Source: Trabulsiella odontotermitis
GTDB lineage: Bacteria > Pseudomonadota > Gammaproteobacteria > Enterobacterales > Enterobacteriaceae
Length of the DNA: 64,000 nucleotides
Direction: 5' to 3'
NCBI RefSeq assembly: GCF_001297775.1
Contig: NZ_LIFX01000003.1
Coordinates: forward strand, 310,001 to 374,000
This document shows, piece after piece, positions 32,224 through 41,110 of this stretch. Every line of letters begins with the position of its first letter. Position 1 is the stretch's first letter. The translations under genes were made by a program, and so were the position numbers. The notes beneath the pieces were generated by a model. That model was given only the letters and a program-made list of their open reading frames with translations. It made no database searches and was not told where the DNA came from.

Positions 32224-33023
32224 AGCTTGAGGCATCGCTAAAACACTTCAGCCCACAGGGGATGCACATCAGCGACAGCGTGAAAGGCACCTCTCCGGAT
32301 CGTCTCACCGGCACCGATGTTATGGCGGCCATTGGTACCACCAGCAGCCGCGCGCGGTTTGGTCTGGCGGCGTTCTTTGGTAAGGCGGGCATCAGTAAAT
32401 CGGATGAGCAACTGGCGGTTCAGGCTCTGGCGCGTCATGCGATGGACGCTGCACCGAAGAACGTGCGTAAAGCCGCTGGTGGTGAATTTGGCTGGAGCAT
32501 GCTGGTACTGGCGCAGTTTGCCTTTGCGGAATACTCCCGCTCTGCTGCCACCAGCGTGACATGTCACACCTGCAACGGGACAGGGCTTATTGAAGGGTGT
32601 GAGGATGTGGTTAAGTATCCCGGACTCTATAACATCGATGGTGATGAGATTGTTGCGCCAAAAATTGAACGTGAACAGGTTAAACGTCTCTGTACCGCCT
32701 GTAACGGTAAGGGGAAACTGGAAGCCCGCTGCCGTTGTGGTGGAAAAGGCGAAGTGCTCGACCGTATTGCTACAAAAGAACGTGGTGCGCCGGTGTTTAA
32801 AACCTGTGAGCGTTGCTCTGGAAACGGTTTTTCATCGGTACCGTCTACTGCGGCATATAAAGCGATTCTCAGGCGTTTGCCAGAACTGCACGTAAGGACA
32901 TGGACACGCAACTGGAAGCTGTTTCTTGAGTCGCTGGTGGATATTTGTTACCAGGAAGAGCGTAAGGCTGATGCTGCTTTTCAGAAAACGACCAGTTTTA
33001 ATGATGATGTGGATAAATTTTAG
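32220..33023 (+). CDS. Late antitermination protein Q (267 aa)
   Basis: Four CxxC-x-G knuckles (CHTCNGTG, CTACNGKG, CRCGGKG, CERCSGNG) make the zinc-binding DnaJ-like region typical of the Phage_antitermQ family. Q proteins load on RNA polymerase at the late promoter and allow read-through of its terminator. The ATG at 32220 overlaps the previous stop (ATGA). A candidate late promoter and a strong terminator follow immediately, as expected. Confidence 0.85.
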   Translation: MKLEASLKHFSPQGMHISDSVKGTSPDRLTGTDVMAAIGTTSSRARFGLAAFFGKAGISKSDEQLAVQALARHAMDAAPKNVRKAAGGEFGWSMLVLAQFAFAEYSRSAATSVTCHTCNGTGLIEGCEDVVKYPGLYNIDGDEIVAPKIEREQVKRLCTACNGKGKLEARCRCGGKGEVLDRIATKERGAPVFKTCERCSGNGFSSVPSTAAYKAILRRLPELHVRTWTRNWKLFLESLVDICYQEERKADAAFQKTTSFNDDVDKF

Positions 33024-33042
33024 CATTTTCACGACATAGGAC

Positions 33043-33072
33043 TTGATTTTGTCCGAAGTTGTCTTGTATGCT
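33043..33072 (+). promoter_or_regulatory. Candidate late promoter after Q
   Basis: TTGATT (33043-33048) and TATGCT (33067-33072) are 18 bp apart, located between the Q stop and the terminator at 33113, the place of a lambda-type pR'. Confidence 0.45.
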
Positions 33073-33112
33073 TCTAATCATGGATACGTACATCCAAATG
33101 AAACTGATTATG

Positions 33113-33139
33113 AACCCTGCCATCTGGCGGGGTTTTTGC
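33113..33139 (+). terminator. Terminator downstream of Q (tR'-like)
   Basis: AACCCTGCC (33113-33121) pairs with GGCGGGGTT (33126-33134) over a 4-nt loop, followed by TTTT. It should stop late transcription unless Q is present. Confidence 0.85.
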
Positions 33140-33219
33140 TTTTCTGATGACAGTGATATCTCGTCGGCAGACATTCAGGTAAGATTTACCGCATTTCAGG
33201 ATCCTGAGTAGGGGACAAA

Positions 33220-33789
33220 ATGATAAATATACCCGATGACTATTTTCTGGATGCTGATGATGAACTCGTTGATTTTCTTGAAAAGCAGGGAGAGGCATCC
33301 ATCAAGGAAACCTATCAATCGAACACCATCAATATCGAGAACGGATATAAGTTGCTCAATATTCAAATTGTAGGGATTGGTTCATCATTCCTGCTATTGA
33401 CACAGAAGACAAGCTGGGACTATTTGACCGCAGGACTGACAGCTTTTATTTTTTTGTGGACATGGTGTGCGATTTATCTGGTTCACGCAGGCCTTTCTGC
33501 TAAGGTGCGCGCTCTTATTCATTCACCGCCAGAATGTCTGTATACAGAAACATATAAAAATATAACTGATTTGAATTATCAGTATTTGCGGAATAATGGT
33601 TACACCGGACCTAAAGAGGTTTTACCTGTTCTGCGCCGGTATCGGCTTAAAAACTTAACGGATACTGCTGATGAATTGCGCATATTAAACTCAGCCCTTC
33701 GGAAAAGCCTTGACAGGGCGAGAATGGTCACAATCCTCGCCCCGGTAATCGCATTAATTGTTTCAGCGATTACTTTTTGTTTTTCCTGA
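33220..33789 (+). CDS. Membrane protein, probable lysogenic-conversion cargo (189 aa)
   Basis: Not recognised. Hydrophobic segments at about residues 45-62, 68-92 and 168-188 suggest three membrane helices, with an acidic N-terminus and a cytoplasmic basic loop (LRRYRLKNLTDTADELRIL). It is AT-rich compared with the flanking phage genes and sits between the Q terminator and the lysis cassette, where lambdoid phages keep morons such as toxins or exclusion proteins. Superinfection exclusion is plausible but unproven. Confidence 0.65.
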   Translation: MINIPDDYFLDADDELVDFLEKQGEASIKETYQSNTINIENGYKLLNIQIVGIGSSFLLLTQKTSWDYLTAGLTAFIFLWTWCAIYLVHAGLSAKVRALIHSPPECLYTETYKNITDLNYQYLRNNGYTGPKEVLPVLRRYRLKNLTDTADELRILNSALRKSLDRARMVTILAPVIALIVSAITFCFS

Positions 33790-33919
33790 ATGGATCGGCA
33801 GAGTCACCAACCAGTACGCGTTTAGTCGTAAAGTCAGCAGAGCCCTGTGATGGCTTTGGTTTTTGTTCCGCAGGTTGTTGAGGTTTGCTATCACCCTGCG
33901 ATTGCTTTGGTTGAGACAT
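33770..33919 (-). CDS. 49-aa Gln/Lys/Pro-rich protein, convergent to the membrane protein
   Basis: Begins MSQPKQSQGDSKPQQPAEQK and ends DSADPFRKNKK. GGAG lies 8 nt before its ATG. It overlaps the 3' end of the membrane protein gene by 20 bp on the opposite strand, in the otherwise gene-free 33790-34078 stretch. Low complexity, function unknown; read from sequence, too short for most gene callers. Confidence 0.5.
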   Translation of the reverse strand: MSQPKQSQGDSKPQQPAEQKPKPSQGSADFTTKRVLVGDSADPFRKNKK

Positions 33920-34078
33920 AAAAAATACTCCATTTCTGAGTGGTTATTTCTGGCGATTTAACGATATCAGATGTGGTTGTATGCCGCCATAGAGCGGCAA
34001 TCATTCACAGGCTGCGCGTTTGCGTGGCCTTTTTTATTTCCAACACAGCACCATCCGAACTATCGGAGGTGAGAGACC

Positions 34079-34384
34079 ATGAGAATGAATGACTACTCAG
34101 GGAACATTTTCACGCAGTTCTTTGCGTGGCTGGCAGCTCTGGCATCTGTAATTGGATTTACCACACAGGACCTTGTGTTCATGTTCTTTGGCGCTGTCGG
34201 CCTGCTTATTTCTCTTATCTCTTATGTAAATGGTCGAATTGACGCTCGTCGTAAACGCAAAGAAGACGAGAAGCGCACAGCCATGATCCGCAATTACCTG
34301 GATGGCATCAGTGATAAGCCCATTGCTGAGCGTCCGGCTGCTGTAAGTGTTGTTGCCGACGCGCTTACTAAGGCTGGTGAATGA
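34079..34384 (+). CDS. Holin with a dual-start motif (101 aa)
   Basis: Two hydrophobic helices (about residues 11-28 and 31-51) followed by a charged tail with NGRIDARRKRKEDEKR: a class II holin layout. It opens with Met-Arg-Met-Asn, so translation can begin at 34079 or 34085, adding one positive charge, as in lambda S107/S105. GGAGG precedes. It forms the membrane hole or triggers depolarisation that releases the SAR lysozyme encoded next. Confidence 0.82.
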   Translation: MRMNDYSGNIFTQFFAWLAALASVIGFTTQDLVFMFFGAVGLLISLISYVNGRIDARRKRKEDEKRTAMIRNYLDGISDKPIAERPAAVSVVADALTKAGE

Positions 34385-34911
34385 TGGGGAACAGGGCAAA
34401 ACTTAGCGCCGCCGTTCTGGGTCTGGTTCTTGCCGGTGCGCCAGCGTCGGTGATTCTCGATCAGTTTCTCGATGAGAAAGAGGGAAACAGTCTGACAGCG
34501 TACCGGGATGGCGGTGGAATCTGGACCATTTGCCGCGGCGCCACGATGGTCGATGGTAAGCCAGTAGTGAAGGGCATGAAGTTGACGCAGGCGAAATGTG
34601 ACCAGGTAAACGCCATCGAGCGCGATAAAGCGCTGGCCTGGGTTGAACGAAATATCAAGGTGCCGCTGACAGAACCACAGAAAGCAGGTATTGCGTCGTT
34701 CTGTCCGTACAACATCGGGCCCGGCAAGTGCTTCCCCTCCACGTTTTATAAGCGAATCAATGCCGGTGACCGTAAAGGTGCATGCGAAGCGATCCGCTGG
34801 TGGATAAAAGACGGTGGCCGGGATTGCCGTATACGTTCTAACAACTGCTACGGGCAGGTATCCCGTCGTGACCAGGAAAGCGCGCTGACGTGTTGGGGGA
34901 TAGACCAGTGA
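34381..34911 (+). CDS. SAR endolysin, GH24 lysozyme (176 aa)
   Basis: T4-lysozyme-family muramidase with the triad E34-x8-D43-x5-T49 (EKEGNSLTAYRDGGGIWT). The N-terminal 25 residues (AKLSAAVLGLVLAGAPASVI) are a weakly hydrophobic signal-anchor-release helix, as in phage P21 R, so the enzyme is exported by Sec and activated on release from the membrane. Start ATGATG overlaps the holin stop. Several cysteines (C51, C69, others) could control activation by disulfide exchange. Confidence 0.9.
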   Translation: MMGNRAKLSAAVLGLVLAGAPASVILDQFLDEKEGNSLTAYRDGGGIWTICRGATMVDGKPVVKGMKLTQAKCDQVNAIERDKALAWVERNIKVPLTEPQKAGIASFCPYNIGPGKCFPSTFYKRINAGDRKGACEAIRWWIKDGGRDCRIRSNNCYGQVSRRDQESALTCWGIDQ

Positions 34912-35015
34912 GATATTTACCGTCTGCAATCTGTATGCTCGTTGCTGGACTTCTGGCTGCTAAAGGAAGCGACGCATGGCCATGGTTTCTCGGTGTGGGA
35001 GTAATTTTATTGTGA
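34908..35015 (+). CDS. 35-aa membrane peptide between lysozyme and Rz
   Basis: GTG start overlapping the lysozyme stop (GTGA) and TGA stop overlapping the Rz GTG start. It reads MRYLPSAICMLVAGLLAAKG then SDAWPWFLGVGVILL, two short hydrophobic stretches. The two 4-bp overlaps place it firmly in the lysis operon; a second holin, antiholin or pinholin-like role is possible. Confidence 0.6.
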   Translation: MRYLPSAICMLVAGLLAAKGSDAWPWFLGVGVILL

Positions 35016-35536
35016 ATCGCTCCGCTTTCATTGCAATCGTGATGTCTATAGTGATTGTCGCCGTTCTGTGTGTCTTGCTGGCAAACAGCCGGTCTGATGT
35101 CGCTACGCTGAAAGGTGACAACGACGTCCTGCGTAATGACAACACGCTGCAGGGGCAGGTTATTGCAATTCAGGCTTTCAACTTCAACCGCTTTAATCAG
35201 GTGGCTGAGAATGCCAGCCGCCTTAATTCGTTGATCGATGCAGGCACCGAAAAGACTGTCATCGAATACCGGGAGATTCTTCGACGTGAAAAAAACTGTG
35301 ATCTGCCTGTTCCTGATGATGTTGCTGGTGGGCTGCTCGAATACGCGAACCGTATACGTTCCAGCGCCATGCACACCAATTCCGTCGGACCTGACGAAGC
35401 CGATGATCGTACCGTTGCCACCAGCACCCTGACATATTGCCAGGCTGTTCTCTGGATTAAGCCGCTGCTGGCCGCTATCGAAAAAGCGAATAACCAGCTG
35501 GCGGGCATCCGTCAAATCGAGCAGGACCGACAATAA
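35012..35536 (+). CDS. Rz-like inner-membrane spanin (174 aa)
   Basis: Single N-terminal membrane helix (AFIAIVMSIVIVAVLCVLLA), then a periplasmic coiled-coil-rich domain (DVATLKGDNDVLRNDNTLQG and on). This is the i-spanin layout. The GTG at 35012 overlaps the upstream peptide stop. Rz1 is encoded inside it in another frame. The pair fuses inner and outer membranes in the last lysis step. Confidence 0.87.
   Translation: MNRSAFIAIVMSIVIVAVLCVLLANSRSDVATLKGDNDVLRNDNTLQGQVIAIQAFNFNRFNQVAENASRLNSLIDAGTEKTVIEYREILRREKNCDLPVPDDVAGGLLEYANRIRSSAMHTNSVGPDEADDRTVATSTLTYCQAVLWIKPLLAAIEKANNQLAGIRQIEQDRQ
35286..35432 (+). CDS. Rz1-like outer-membrane lipoprotein spanin (48 aa)
   Basis: Embedded in the Rz gene in a different frame. 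Begins with GTG, reads MKKTVICLFLMMLLVGC with a lipobox LVGC, then a proline-rich tail (VYVPAPCTPIPSDLTKP, PLPPAP), the hallmark of Rz1. GGGAG lies upstream. Confidence 0.87.
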   Translation: MKKTVICLFLMMLLVGCSNTRTVYVPAPCTPIPSDLTKPMIVPLPPAP

Positions 35537-35659
35537 CCCTATCCTCTGATGCGGATAAATGAATACGTATCCTTTCATGAGGTTATTGATAGAAAAGTAC
35601 AGTGAAGTATTTCTATCTTCATTCGTTTATCATGAAGTCTCACTCAGCAAGGAGGTTTC

Positions 35660-35842
35660 ATGTCCGACCAACAATTTGATATTACTAAAGTAAAAGAAGT
35701 CAATCAGATCGAGGATAGCGCGCAAGTCAACAGGCTGCTCGCTCAGGGATGGGTTCTGCTGAAAGTATCAGAATCCCAATGGCGCGATGATGAGGGCGCT
35801 ATTCGTAGCTCCATTATTTACACTGTTGGCAACACTGATTAA
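35660..35842 (+). CDS. Small phage protein of unknown function (60 aa)
   Basis: AAGGAGG precedes the ATG. Acidic with a DUF1737-like pattern (VNRLLAQGWVLLKVS), as in small proteins that contain 'LLxxGW'. Followed by a terminator at 35851, so it closes the lysis operon or is its own unit. Confidence 0.65.
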   Translation: MSDQQFDITKVKEVNQIEDSAQVNRLLAQGWVLLKVSESQWRDDEGAIRSSIIYTVGNTD

Positions 35843-35850
35843 TAACTTCA

Positions 35851-35875
35851 AAAGGTCGCTTTCGCGGCCTTTTTT
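35851..35875 (+). terminator. Terminator after the lysis region
   Basis: AAAGGTCGC (35851-35859) pairs with GCGGCCTTT (35864-35872) over a 4-nt loop with a T-run. Confidence 0.8.
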
Positions 35876-35942
35876 ACGTGCATTGCAAAAGGCATTCACC
35901 GAGTGGTTTTTGTAATGTTTTTTTGAGTGAGGATTGTTCAGT

Positions 35943-36947
35943 ATGGCTTCGATAAAAGAATCCACTGATGCCAATGGACAATCAAAATATTACGTCCACT
36001 GGAAGGATGAAAAATCCGGTCATGGACGCCGTCGCATTTTTAAGAATATTGATGATGCTGCACATCTTTTCTGGCAAAAACAGAATATCGAGCTGGATTG
36101 TCGAACTGCCAGCTGGAGCGGAATAGACCATTCCTGGACTTTCCGAAAGTTAATTCTGTTTTATCTGGGGTATCAGGCCGGCAAGCTGGAAAAAAATATC
36201 ATACGGCTGTCGTCATATACGAAATGCCGTCACGATCTTCTCGCTGTAGACGGCCCGATACTGGAAAAAAATATTCTCCATATCAGCCATCGCGATATCG
36301 GTGATTCGGTTCGCACTGGCTGCCATCGCTGGATTCGCTCAGCTTTTTTCCTGCTGGTGGAAAAGCGGCTCATCACTTTTAACCCTGTTGACCGTCCCGC
36401 GCGCCGGAAGCGTCGACCCATCACTATACCGCCATCATCATCGGTCAGAGAGCTACTGAATAACGCGCCAGTTCGTGAGCGTATCGCGTGCTGGCTCGGG
36501 ATTTGTGGCCTGCGCATCGGTGAGGCTCTGGCGGTTACTTATAACGACGTGTCAGCCGACTGGATCGACATCCGGGGGCATGTTGTTGACGGCGTTATAC
36601 ATGAGGGGCTGAAAAGAGGAGTGGAGCGCCGGGTACGGATGCCGCGTGAGCTTTTCGCGTTGCTGGATAAAAGTAAACTAGGTACCTCTGAGCCTCTTAT
36701 CTGCAACCAGTTTACTGGCGCATGCCTCGCTACCAGCTATGGCACTCAGGGGGTTCTCGTCAGAACCCTGACCGACTATGGCATTAAGCGATTCCATCAT
36801 CTTCGCCATTTTGCTGTGTCTCGCCTGGCAAACAAAGGAGTCGATATTCTGAAGGTTTCCCGACTTATTGGGCATTCGAACATCAAAACCACAATGGACG
36901 TTTACGGTCACCTTTTCGGTGAAGTGGTGGAGATGGATTTGGACTGA
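35943..36947 (+). CDS. Second phage tyrosine recombinase, between lysis and packaging genes (334 aa)
   Basis: Carries the full catalytic set: Arg in GICGLRIGEALAV, HHLRHFAVSRL, LIGHSNIKTT and the nucleophile Tyr in MDVYGHLF. The N-terminal half has an arm-like domain (QSKYYVHWKDEKSGHGRRRIF). The start is the ATG at 35943 with GAGG upstream. It is not next to an att site but sits between the lysis cassette and the small terminase gene, and a DnaA-box-like sequence follows its stop. A role in genome dimer resolution, a second integration system, or a moron are all possible. Unlike int at 23104 in sequence. Confidence 0.85.
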   Translation: MASIKESTDANGQSKYYVHWKDEKSGHGRRRIFKNIDDAAHLFWQKQNIELDCRTASWSGIDHSWTFRKLILFYLGYQAGKLEKNIIRLSSYTKCRHDLLAVDGPILEKNILHISHRDIGDSVRTGCHRWIRSAFFLLVEKRLITFNPVDRPARRKRRPITIPPSSSVRELLNNAPVRERIACWLGICGLRIGEALAVTYNDVSADWIDIRGHVVDGVIHEGLKRGVERRVRMPRELFALLDKSKLGTSEPLICNQFTGACLATSYGTQGVLVRTLTDYGIKRFHHLRHFAVSRLANKGVDILKVSRLIGHSNIKTTMDVYGHLFGEVVEMDLD

Positions 36948-36948
36948 G

Positions 36949-37239
36949 TTATCCACATAGTGGAAATATTAGGGCGATCCACTATCTCCCCATTCTGCGC
37001 GGCCTCCGGGCATTAAATCGCAGTTTTCCCGAAAAAAAGGAAATGCCGCATTTTTTCGAGATCTCAAAACAGTTTCTCATCAAAATGCGGCGCATTGAGG
37101 ATTGGCGCGGTCTGTAGCCTGAAGAAGTGCGGCATATCGCGCACACGCAGCCCGCATTCCACCGTTGGTGATACGCCGCACCCGGATCGGCAAAATTGGA
37201 TTTTGAACAAAAAATAATCACATTGACTTAGGCGGAAGT
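36949..37239. other. Non-coding region before the small terminase: candidate pac/cos site
   Basis: TTATCCACA at 36949-36957 is a consensus DnaA box. AAATGCCGCATTTT (about 37041-37054) and AAAATGCGGC (from 37080) are inverted relatives, and TGCGGC recurs at 37127. Repeated motifs directly upstream of the small terminase are typical of packaging start sites. No gene is seen. Confidence 0.5.
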
Positions 37240-37842
37240 ATGGATCCTAAAAAAAGCTTCAGAAAAGCCTACGTCGGTATCGTTATGGACATGGCATTAG
37301 CCCGTAGCAAAATCAGCAATCGGATGGTTGCTCAGCGCTTAGGTGTGGACGAGACGACGATCCGTCGCTGGCGTAAAGAGAATATCGAGTTTGAGCGCGC
37401 TTTCACTGAGGCTCGCGAAGCTCTCAGAGAGAAAATTAACCGCGTCGCCGGTAAGAGCCTGGACGTTCGTAAACGGAAGGTTGTCACCACATCGCCGGAC
37501 GGTGTGAAAACTACGATTGAAGATGTGCTGCCCACGCACAACGATATTGCTGTTTTCTCGAAGGCGCTCGGTCTTGGTACCAGCGTCTATAGCGAGGAAG
37601 AACGCCAGCGTGATGTGTTGCGTGATGTCATGAAACATAAGGTTGCCGGAAAATACTCCGCACTGGAGGCAGCGCAGCTACTTGAGGCTGAGGGGGTAAA
37701 AGTTCCTCCAACTCTGCTTATGGAGCTTGGCGCGCCGAAAATATTCGAACCGTTCACCAATAGTGACGAGGCAGCCAAAGCCGACACCGCAAAACTTACC
37801 CCACAGGAAGCGGCAGACGTCTATAAAAATATTCTGGGCTGA
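37240..37842 (+). CDS. Terminase small subunit (200 aa)
   Basis: N-terminal helix-turn-helix (RMVAQRLGVDETTIRRWRKE, about residues 28-47) for DNA recognition, then helical oligomerisation regions. Located directly before the large terminase. It should bind the packaging site in the repeat-rich region just upstream. Confidence 0.85.
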   Translation: MDPKKSFRKAYVGIVMDMALARSKISNRMVAQRLGVDETTIRRWRKENIEFERAFTEAREALREKINRVAGKSLDVRKRKVVTTSPDGVKTTIEDVLPTHNDIAVFSKALGLGTSVYSEEERQRDVLRDVMKHKVAGKYSALEAAQLLEAEGVKVPPTLLMELGAPKIFEPFTNSDEAAKADTAKLTPQEAADVYKNILG

Positions 37843-37990
37843 AAATGCAAAAACAGGCGTTTCGAAGCGAAAAAACGCTATGCACTTTTTGACCCGTTTT
37901 ATGCACGTTTTATTCATCCCGATTTAGCCACATTTCTGTTCAAAACAGAGGCATCACGCTGTTTGCTCGATGAGGGCTGTTACGCCAGTT

Positions 37991-38014
37991 CGGGTAACGA
38001 CCATTATGTTAAAT
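37991..38014 (+). repeat. Intergenic 24-nt motif, copy 1
   Basis: CGGGTAACGACCATTATGTT followed by AAAT matches 41868-41891 at 21 of 24 positions. It lies 26 nt before the large terminase start. The 37843-38039 gap has no gene. Confidence 0.6.
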
Positions 38015-38039
38015 CGGGGCATTTTTAAGGAATTTACCT

Positions 38040-39653
38040 GTGCCGATCCCATTCCCCTTCGATTTCAAAAAACCTGACTATACGCAGGTTTTCGAGTGGC
38101 GTATGGAGCGTCTGCAACGCATTCGCCAGAACCCGGAGGTGCTTCCGGCGCTCCGCCAGTTTTACCGCGATAATCCGGCTCAGTTCATTATTGACTGGGG
38201 CATGACCACAGACCCGCGCAATCTCGACTACGGGCTCCCGGTCTCCATTCCGTTTTTACTGTTCCCGAAACAGGAGGAGTGGATCCACTGGATAATGGAC
38301 CGCCGTAAGCTGATGGAGAACGGCATTACGGAGAAAAGCCGCGAGATGGGGCTTAGTTGGACCTCCATCGGCCTGGCCTGTTCGCTTTGCCTGTTTAACC
38401 GGGAAATGGTTATTGGGTTTGGCTCCCGTAAAGAAGAGTACGTGGACAGCTCAGGCAGTCCGAAAGCGCTGTTCTGGAAGGCGCGCAAATTCGTTGAACT
38501 GTTGCCGGTGGAATTTCGCGGTAGCTGGAATGAGAAAAAACACGCGCCTTACATGCGGATTGCGTTCCCCGACAGCGGCGCCGTAATCACCGGTGAAGCT
38601 GGCGACAATATCGGGCGCGGGGACAGGACTACCATGTATTTTGTCGATGAGTCAGCATTCCTGCAGCGCCCGAAACTTATTGATGCGGCGCTTTCCCAGA
38701 CGACCCGCTGCCGTATAGACCTCTCATCGGTCAACGGCATGAACAACCCGTTCGCCCGCAAGCGGCATGGTGGAAAAATCCCTGTATTCACGTTCCACTG
38801 GCGCAGCGACCCGCGCAAGGACGATGAATGGTACCGCAACGAGTGTCTGAAAATTGACGATCCAATTATCGTTGCCCAGGAACTGGACCTGAACTACAGC
38901 GCATCCACTGAGGGGATCCTCATTCCTTCTGAATGGGTGCAGGCAGCCGTCGACGCACATATCAAACTGGGTATTCAGCCCAGCGGCCAGCGCCTCGGTG
39001 CAATGGATATCGCCGACGAGGGGAAAGACAAAAACGGCTTTTCTTCCCGTTATGGCTTCCTCCTGCAGAACGTCCACGAATGGTCTGGCGAGGGGAGTGA
39101 TATCTACGCCTCTGTCGTTAAATCCTTTGGGTACTGTGACGATTACGGTCTGGATGAGTTCCGTTTTGATGAGGATGGTCTGGGCGCCGGTGCGCGTGGT
39201 GATGCCCGTGTGATAAACGAGCTCAGGCAGGCTGAAGGCCGGGGAACGATAACAGCCACGCCTTTCCGTGGTAGCGGTAGCGTATTCGATCCGGAAGATG
39301 AAGCCGTTCCTGGTGATAACGGTAAAGCGGCGCGCCTGAATAAAGACTTCTTCGCAAATGCGAAGGCACAGAGCTGGTGGCATCTCCGCAAGCTGTTTCG
39401 TAACACCTTCCGCGCGCTGAACGGGATGGATTATGACCCTGATGAAATCATTTCGATAAGCAGCGAGATTGAAAACAAAGACCGCCTGCTGATGGAGCTT
39501 TCACAGCCAACCTGGTCGAAAAACGCCGTCGGTAAAATCCTCGTGGATAAACAACCGGAAGGAACGAAGTCACCTAACCTGGCTGACTCGGTGATGATCA
39601 ACTACGCACCGATGGATTCCTCCCTCGATATCTGGTCCAGACTCGGAGCATAA
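38040..39653 (+). CDS. Terminase large subunit (537 aa)
   Basis: Packaging ATPase-nuclease. The P-loop-like segment is [12 protein letters not shown] (residues ~97-108), Walker [10 protein letters not shown] near 205, and the nuclease domain begins with the acidic [13 protein letters not shown] near 320, with later [17 protein letters not shown] start at 38040 with AAGGA upstream. The portal gene follows after 5 bp. Confidence 0.93.
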   Translation: MPIPFPFDFKKPDYTQVFEWRMERLQRIRQNPEVLPALRQFYRDNPAQFIIDWGMTTDPRNLDYGLPVSIPFLLFPKQEEWIHWIMDRRKLMENGITEKSREMGLSWTSIGLACSLCLFNREMVIGFGSRKEEYVDSSGSPKALFWKARKFVELLPVEFRGSWNEKKHAPYMRIAFPDSGAVITGEAGDNIGRGDRTTMYFVDESAFLQRPKLIDAALSQTTRCRIDLSSVNGMNNPFARKRHGGKIPVFTFHWRSDPRKDDEWYRNECLKIDDPIIVAQELDLNYSASTEGILIPSEWVQAAVDAHIKLGIQPSGQRLGAMDIADEGKDKNGFSSRYGFLLQNVHEWSGEGSDIYASVVKSFGYCDDYGLDEFRFDEDGLGAGARGDARVINELRQAEGRGTITATPFRGSGSVFDPEDEAVPGDNGKAARLNKDFFANAKAQSWWHLRKLFRNTFRALNGMDYDPDEIISISSEIENKDRLLMELSQPTWSKNAVGKILVDKQPEGTKSPNLADSVMINYAPMDSSLDIWSRLGA

Positions 39654-39658
39654 CCGCT

Positions 39659-41110
39659 ATGGCGAAAAAAACAGGAAGAGTCGCCACAGCGGACTCTTAC
39701 GACAACTTTGTTGCGCGGGTTGGCCTGCAGCAGCCAAATCAGCATGCAGCATCAACGTACCGCGCCAATTACACCAGCCGCAACCGCCTGCTGATGGAGT
39801 GGGCCTATCGTTCATCGTGGATCATCGGTGCTGCTGTCGATGCCAAGCCTGACGATATGACGAAAAAAGGGGCCAGGATAACCAGCGAAATCGACCCGAA
39901 GCGCCGGGGTATTCTGGAGGCCAGGTTTGAAGAGCTGAAGCTCTGGGAAAGGCTTAACCTGGTACTGAAATGGTCAAGGTTGTACGGTGGTGCCGTGGGG
40001 TTGATCCTCATTGAGGGGCAGGCTCCGCTTACTCCGCTGGTACTGGATAAAGTCGGGAAAGGCAGCTTTAAAGGCCTGGCCGTGCTCGACCGCTGGATGA
40101 TTAACCCGAACCTCGGACGCCGTATCAAAACGCTCGGTCCTGAGCTTGGTAAGCCAGAAACTTACGATATTGTCACCACAGCGCAGGGTATACCACCGTG
40201 GACGGTGAACTACAGCCGGCTGATTCGTATGGATGGCATAACCCTTCCGTACCAGCAGGCTCTCACGGAAAACGAGTGGGGAATGTCTGTTGTTGAGCGT
40301 ATCTTCGATCGCCTGACATCGTATGACAGTACGAGTGTTGGTGCGGCACAGCTCGCTTACAAAGCGCATCTGCGCACGGCAAAAATCAAGGAACTGCGCA
40401 AAATTATTGCGATGGGCGGAAAGCCATACGAAGCGCTGCTCAAACAAATGGACATGGTACGTCAGTTCCAGACTAATGAGGGGATGTCTCTCTTTGATGC
40501 TGAAGATACCTTCGAAACGCATTCCTACTCGTTCGCCGGATTATCCGACCTGCTGAGCGAGTTCAAAGAAGACATTGCCGGTGCCGTTGGTATTCCACTG
40601 GTCCGCCTGTTTCGACAGTCGCCGAAGGGTTTTTCAACGGGCGATTCTGACTTGGCTAACTACTACGACGATATTGGTGCGCTACAGGAAAACACCCTGA
40701 GAGCACCGGTTCGGCTGCTTTATGACGTGCTTCATCGTTCTGAGTTTGGTGAGCCGCTGCCTGACGATTTTACATTCGAATTTAACCCACTCTGGCAGAT
40801 GTCAGATGTTGATCGTTCGACTGTGGCAAGCAATACCACTACCGCACTGGCGACTGCTGTGCGTGAACTGGGAATGCCTCCTGCCGCCGCATTAACCGAC
40901 CTCAGGGAAACGGCGCGTGTGACGGGTATTGGCGCATCCATTACCGATGAGGATATCGACCATGCGAAGGCCCAGTGGTCGGAGGATGAATCTGAAACCA
41001 GCCCTCCGCCGACGTTCGGAAATACAGTACCGCAAAAGCCTGTTGGCGATAGCAAACCAGATCGGGGAAATCGTAGCAGGCTCTTACGATGGTTCACAGG
41101 CCAGCGCTGA
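39659..41110 (+). CDS. Portal protein, DUF1073 family (483 aa)
   Basis: Belongs to the phage portal family PF06381 (DUF1073), recognisable by RNRLLMEWAYRSSWIIGAAV near residue 42, RLYGGAVGLILIEG near 105 and the GIPLVRLFRQSPKGFSTGD segment near 310. It forms the dodecameric DNA gate of the capsid. Databases may label the family 'anti-CBASS Acb1', because Acb1 nucleases share the name; this protein is a full-length portal and shows no evidence of being that nuclease. Confidence 0.92.
   Translation: MAKKTGRVATADSYDNFVARVGLQQPNQHAASTYRANYTSRNRLLMEWAYRSSWIIGAAVDAKPDDMTKKGARITSEIDPKRRGILEARFEELKLWERLNLVLKWSRLYGGAVGLILIEGQAPLTPLVLDKVGKGSFKGLAVLDRWMINPNLGRRIKTLGPELGKPETYDIVTTAQGIPPWTVNYSRLIRMDGITLPYQQALTENEWGMSVVERIFDRLTSYDSTSVGAAQLAYKAHLRTAKIKELRKIIAMGGKPYEALLKQMDMVRQFQTNEGMSLFDAEDTFETHSYSFAGLSDLLSEFKEDIAGAVGIPLVRLFRQSPKGFSTGDSDLANYYDDIGALQENTLRAPVRLLYDVLHRSEFGEPLPDDFTFEFNPLWQMSDVDRSTVASNTTTALATAVRELGMPPAAALTDLRETARVTGIGASITDEDIDHAKAQWSEDESETSPPPTFGNTVPQKPVGDSKPDRGNRSRLLRWFTGQR

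Noticed and set aside
39659..41110. Anti-CBASS (Acb1) function for the portal
   Set aside because: The DUF1073 family label includes 'Acb1', but this is a full-length portal in the normal place; no separate nuclease evidence.
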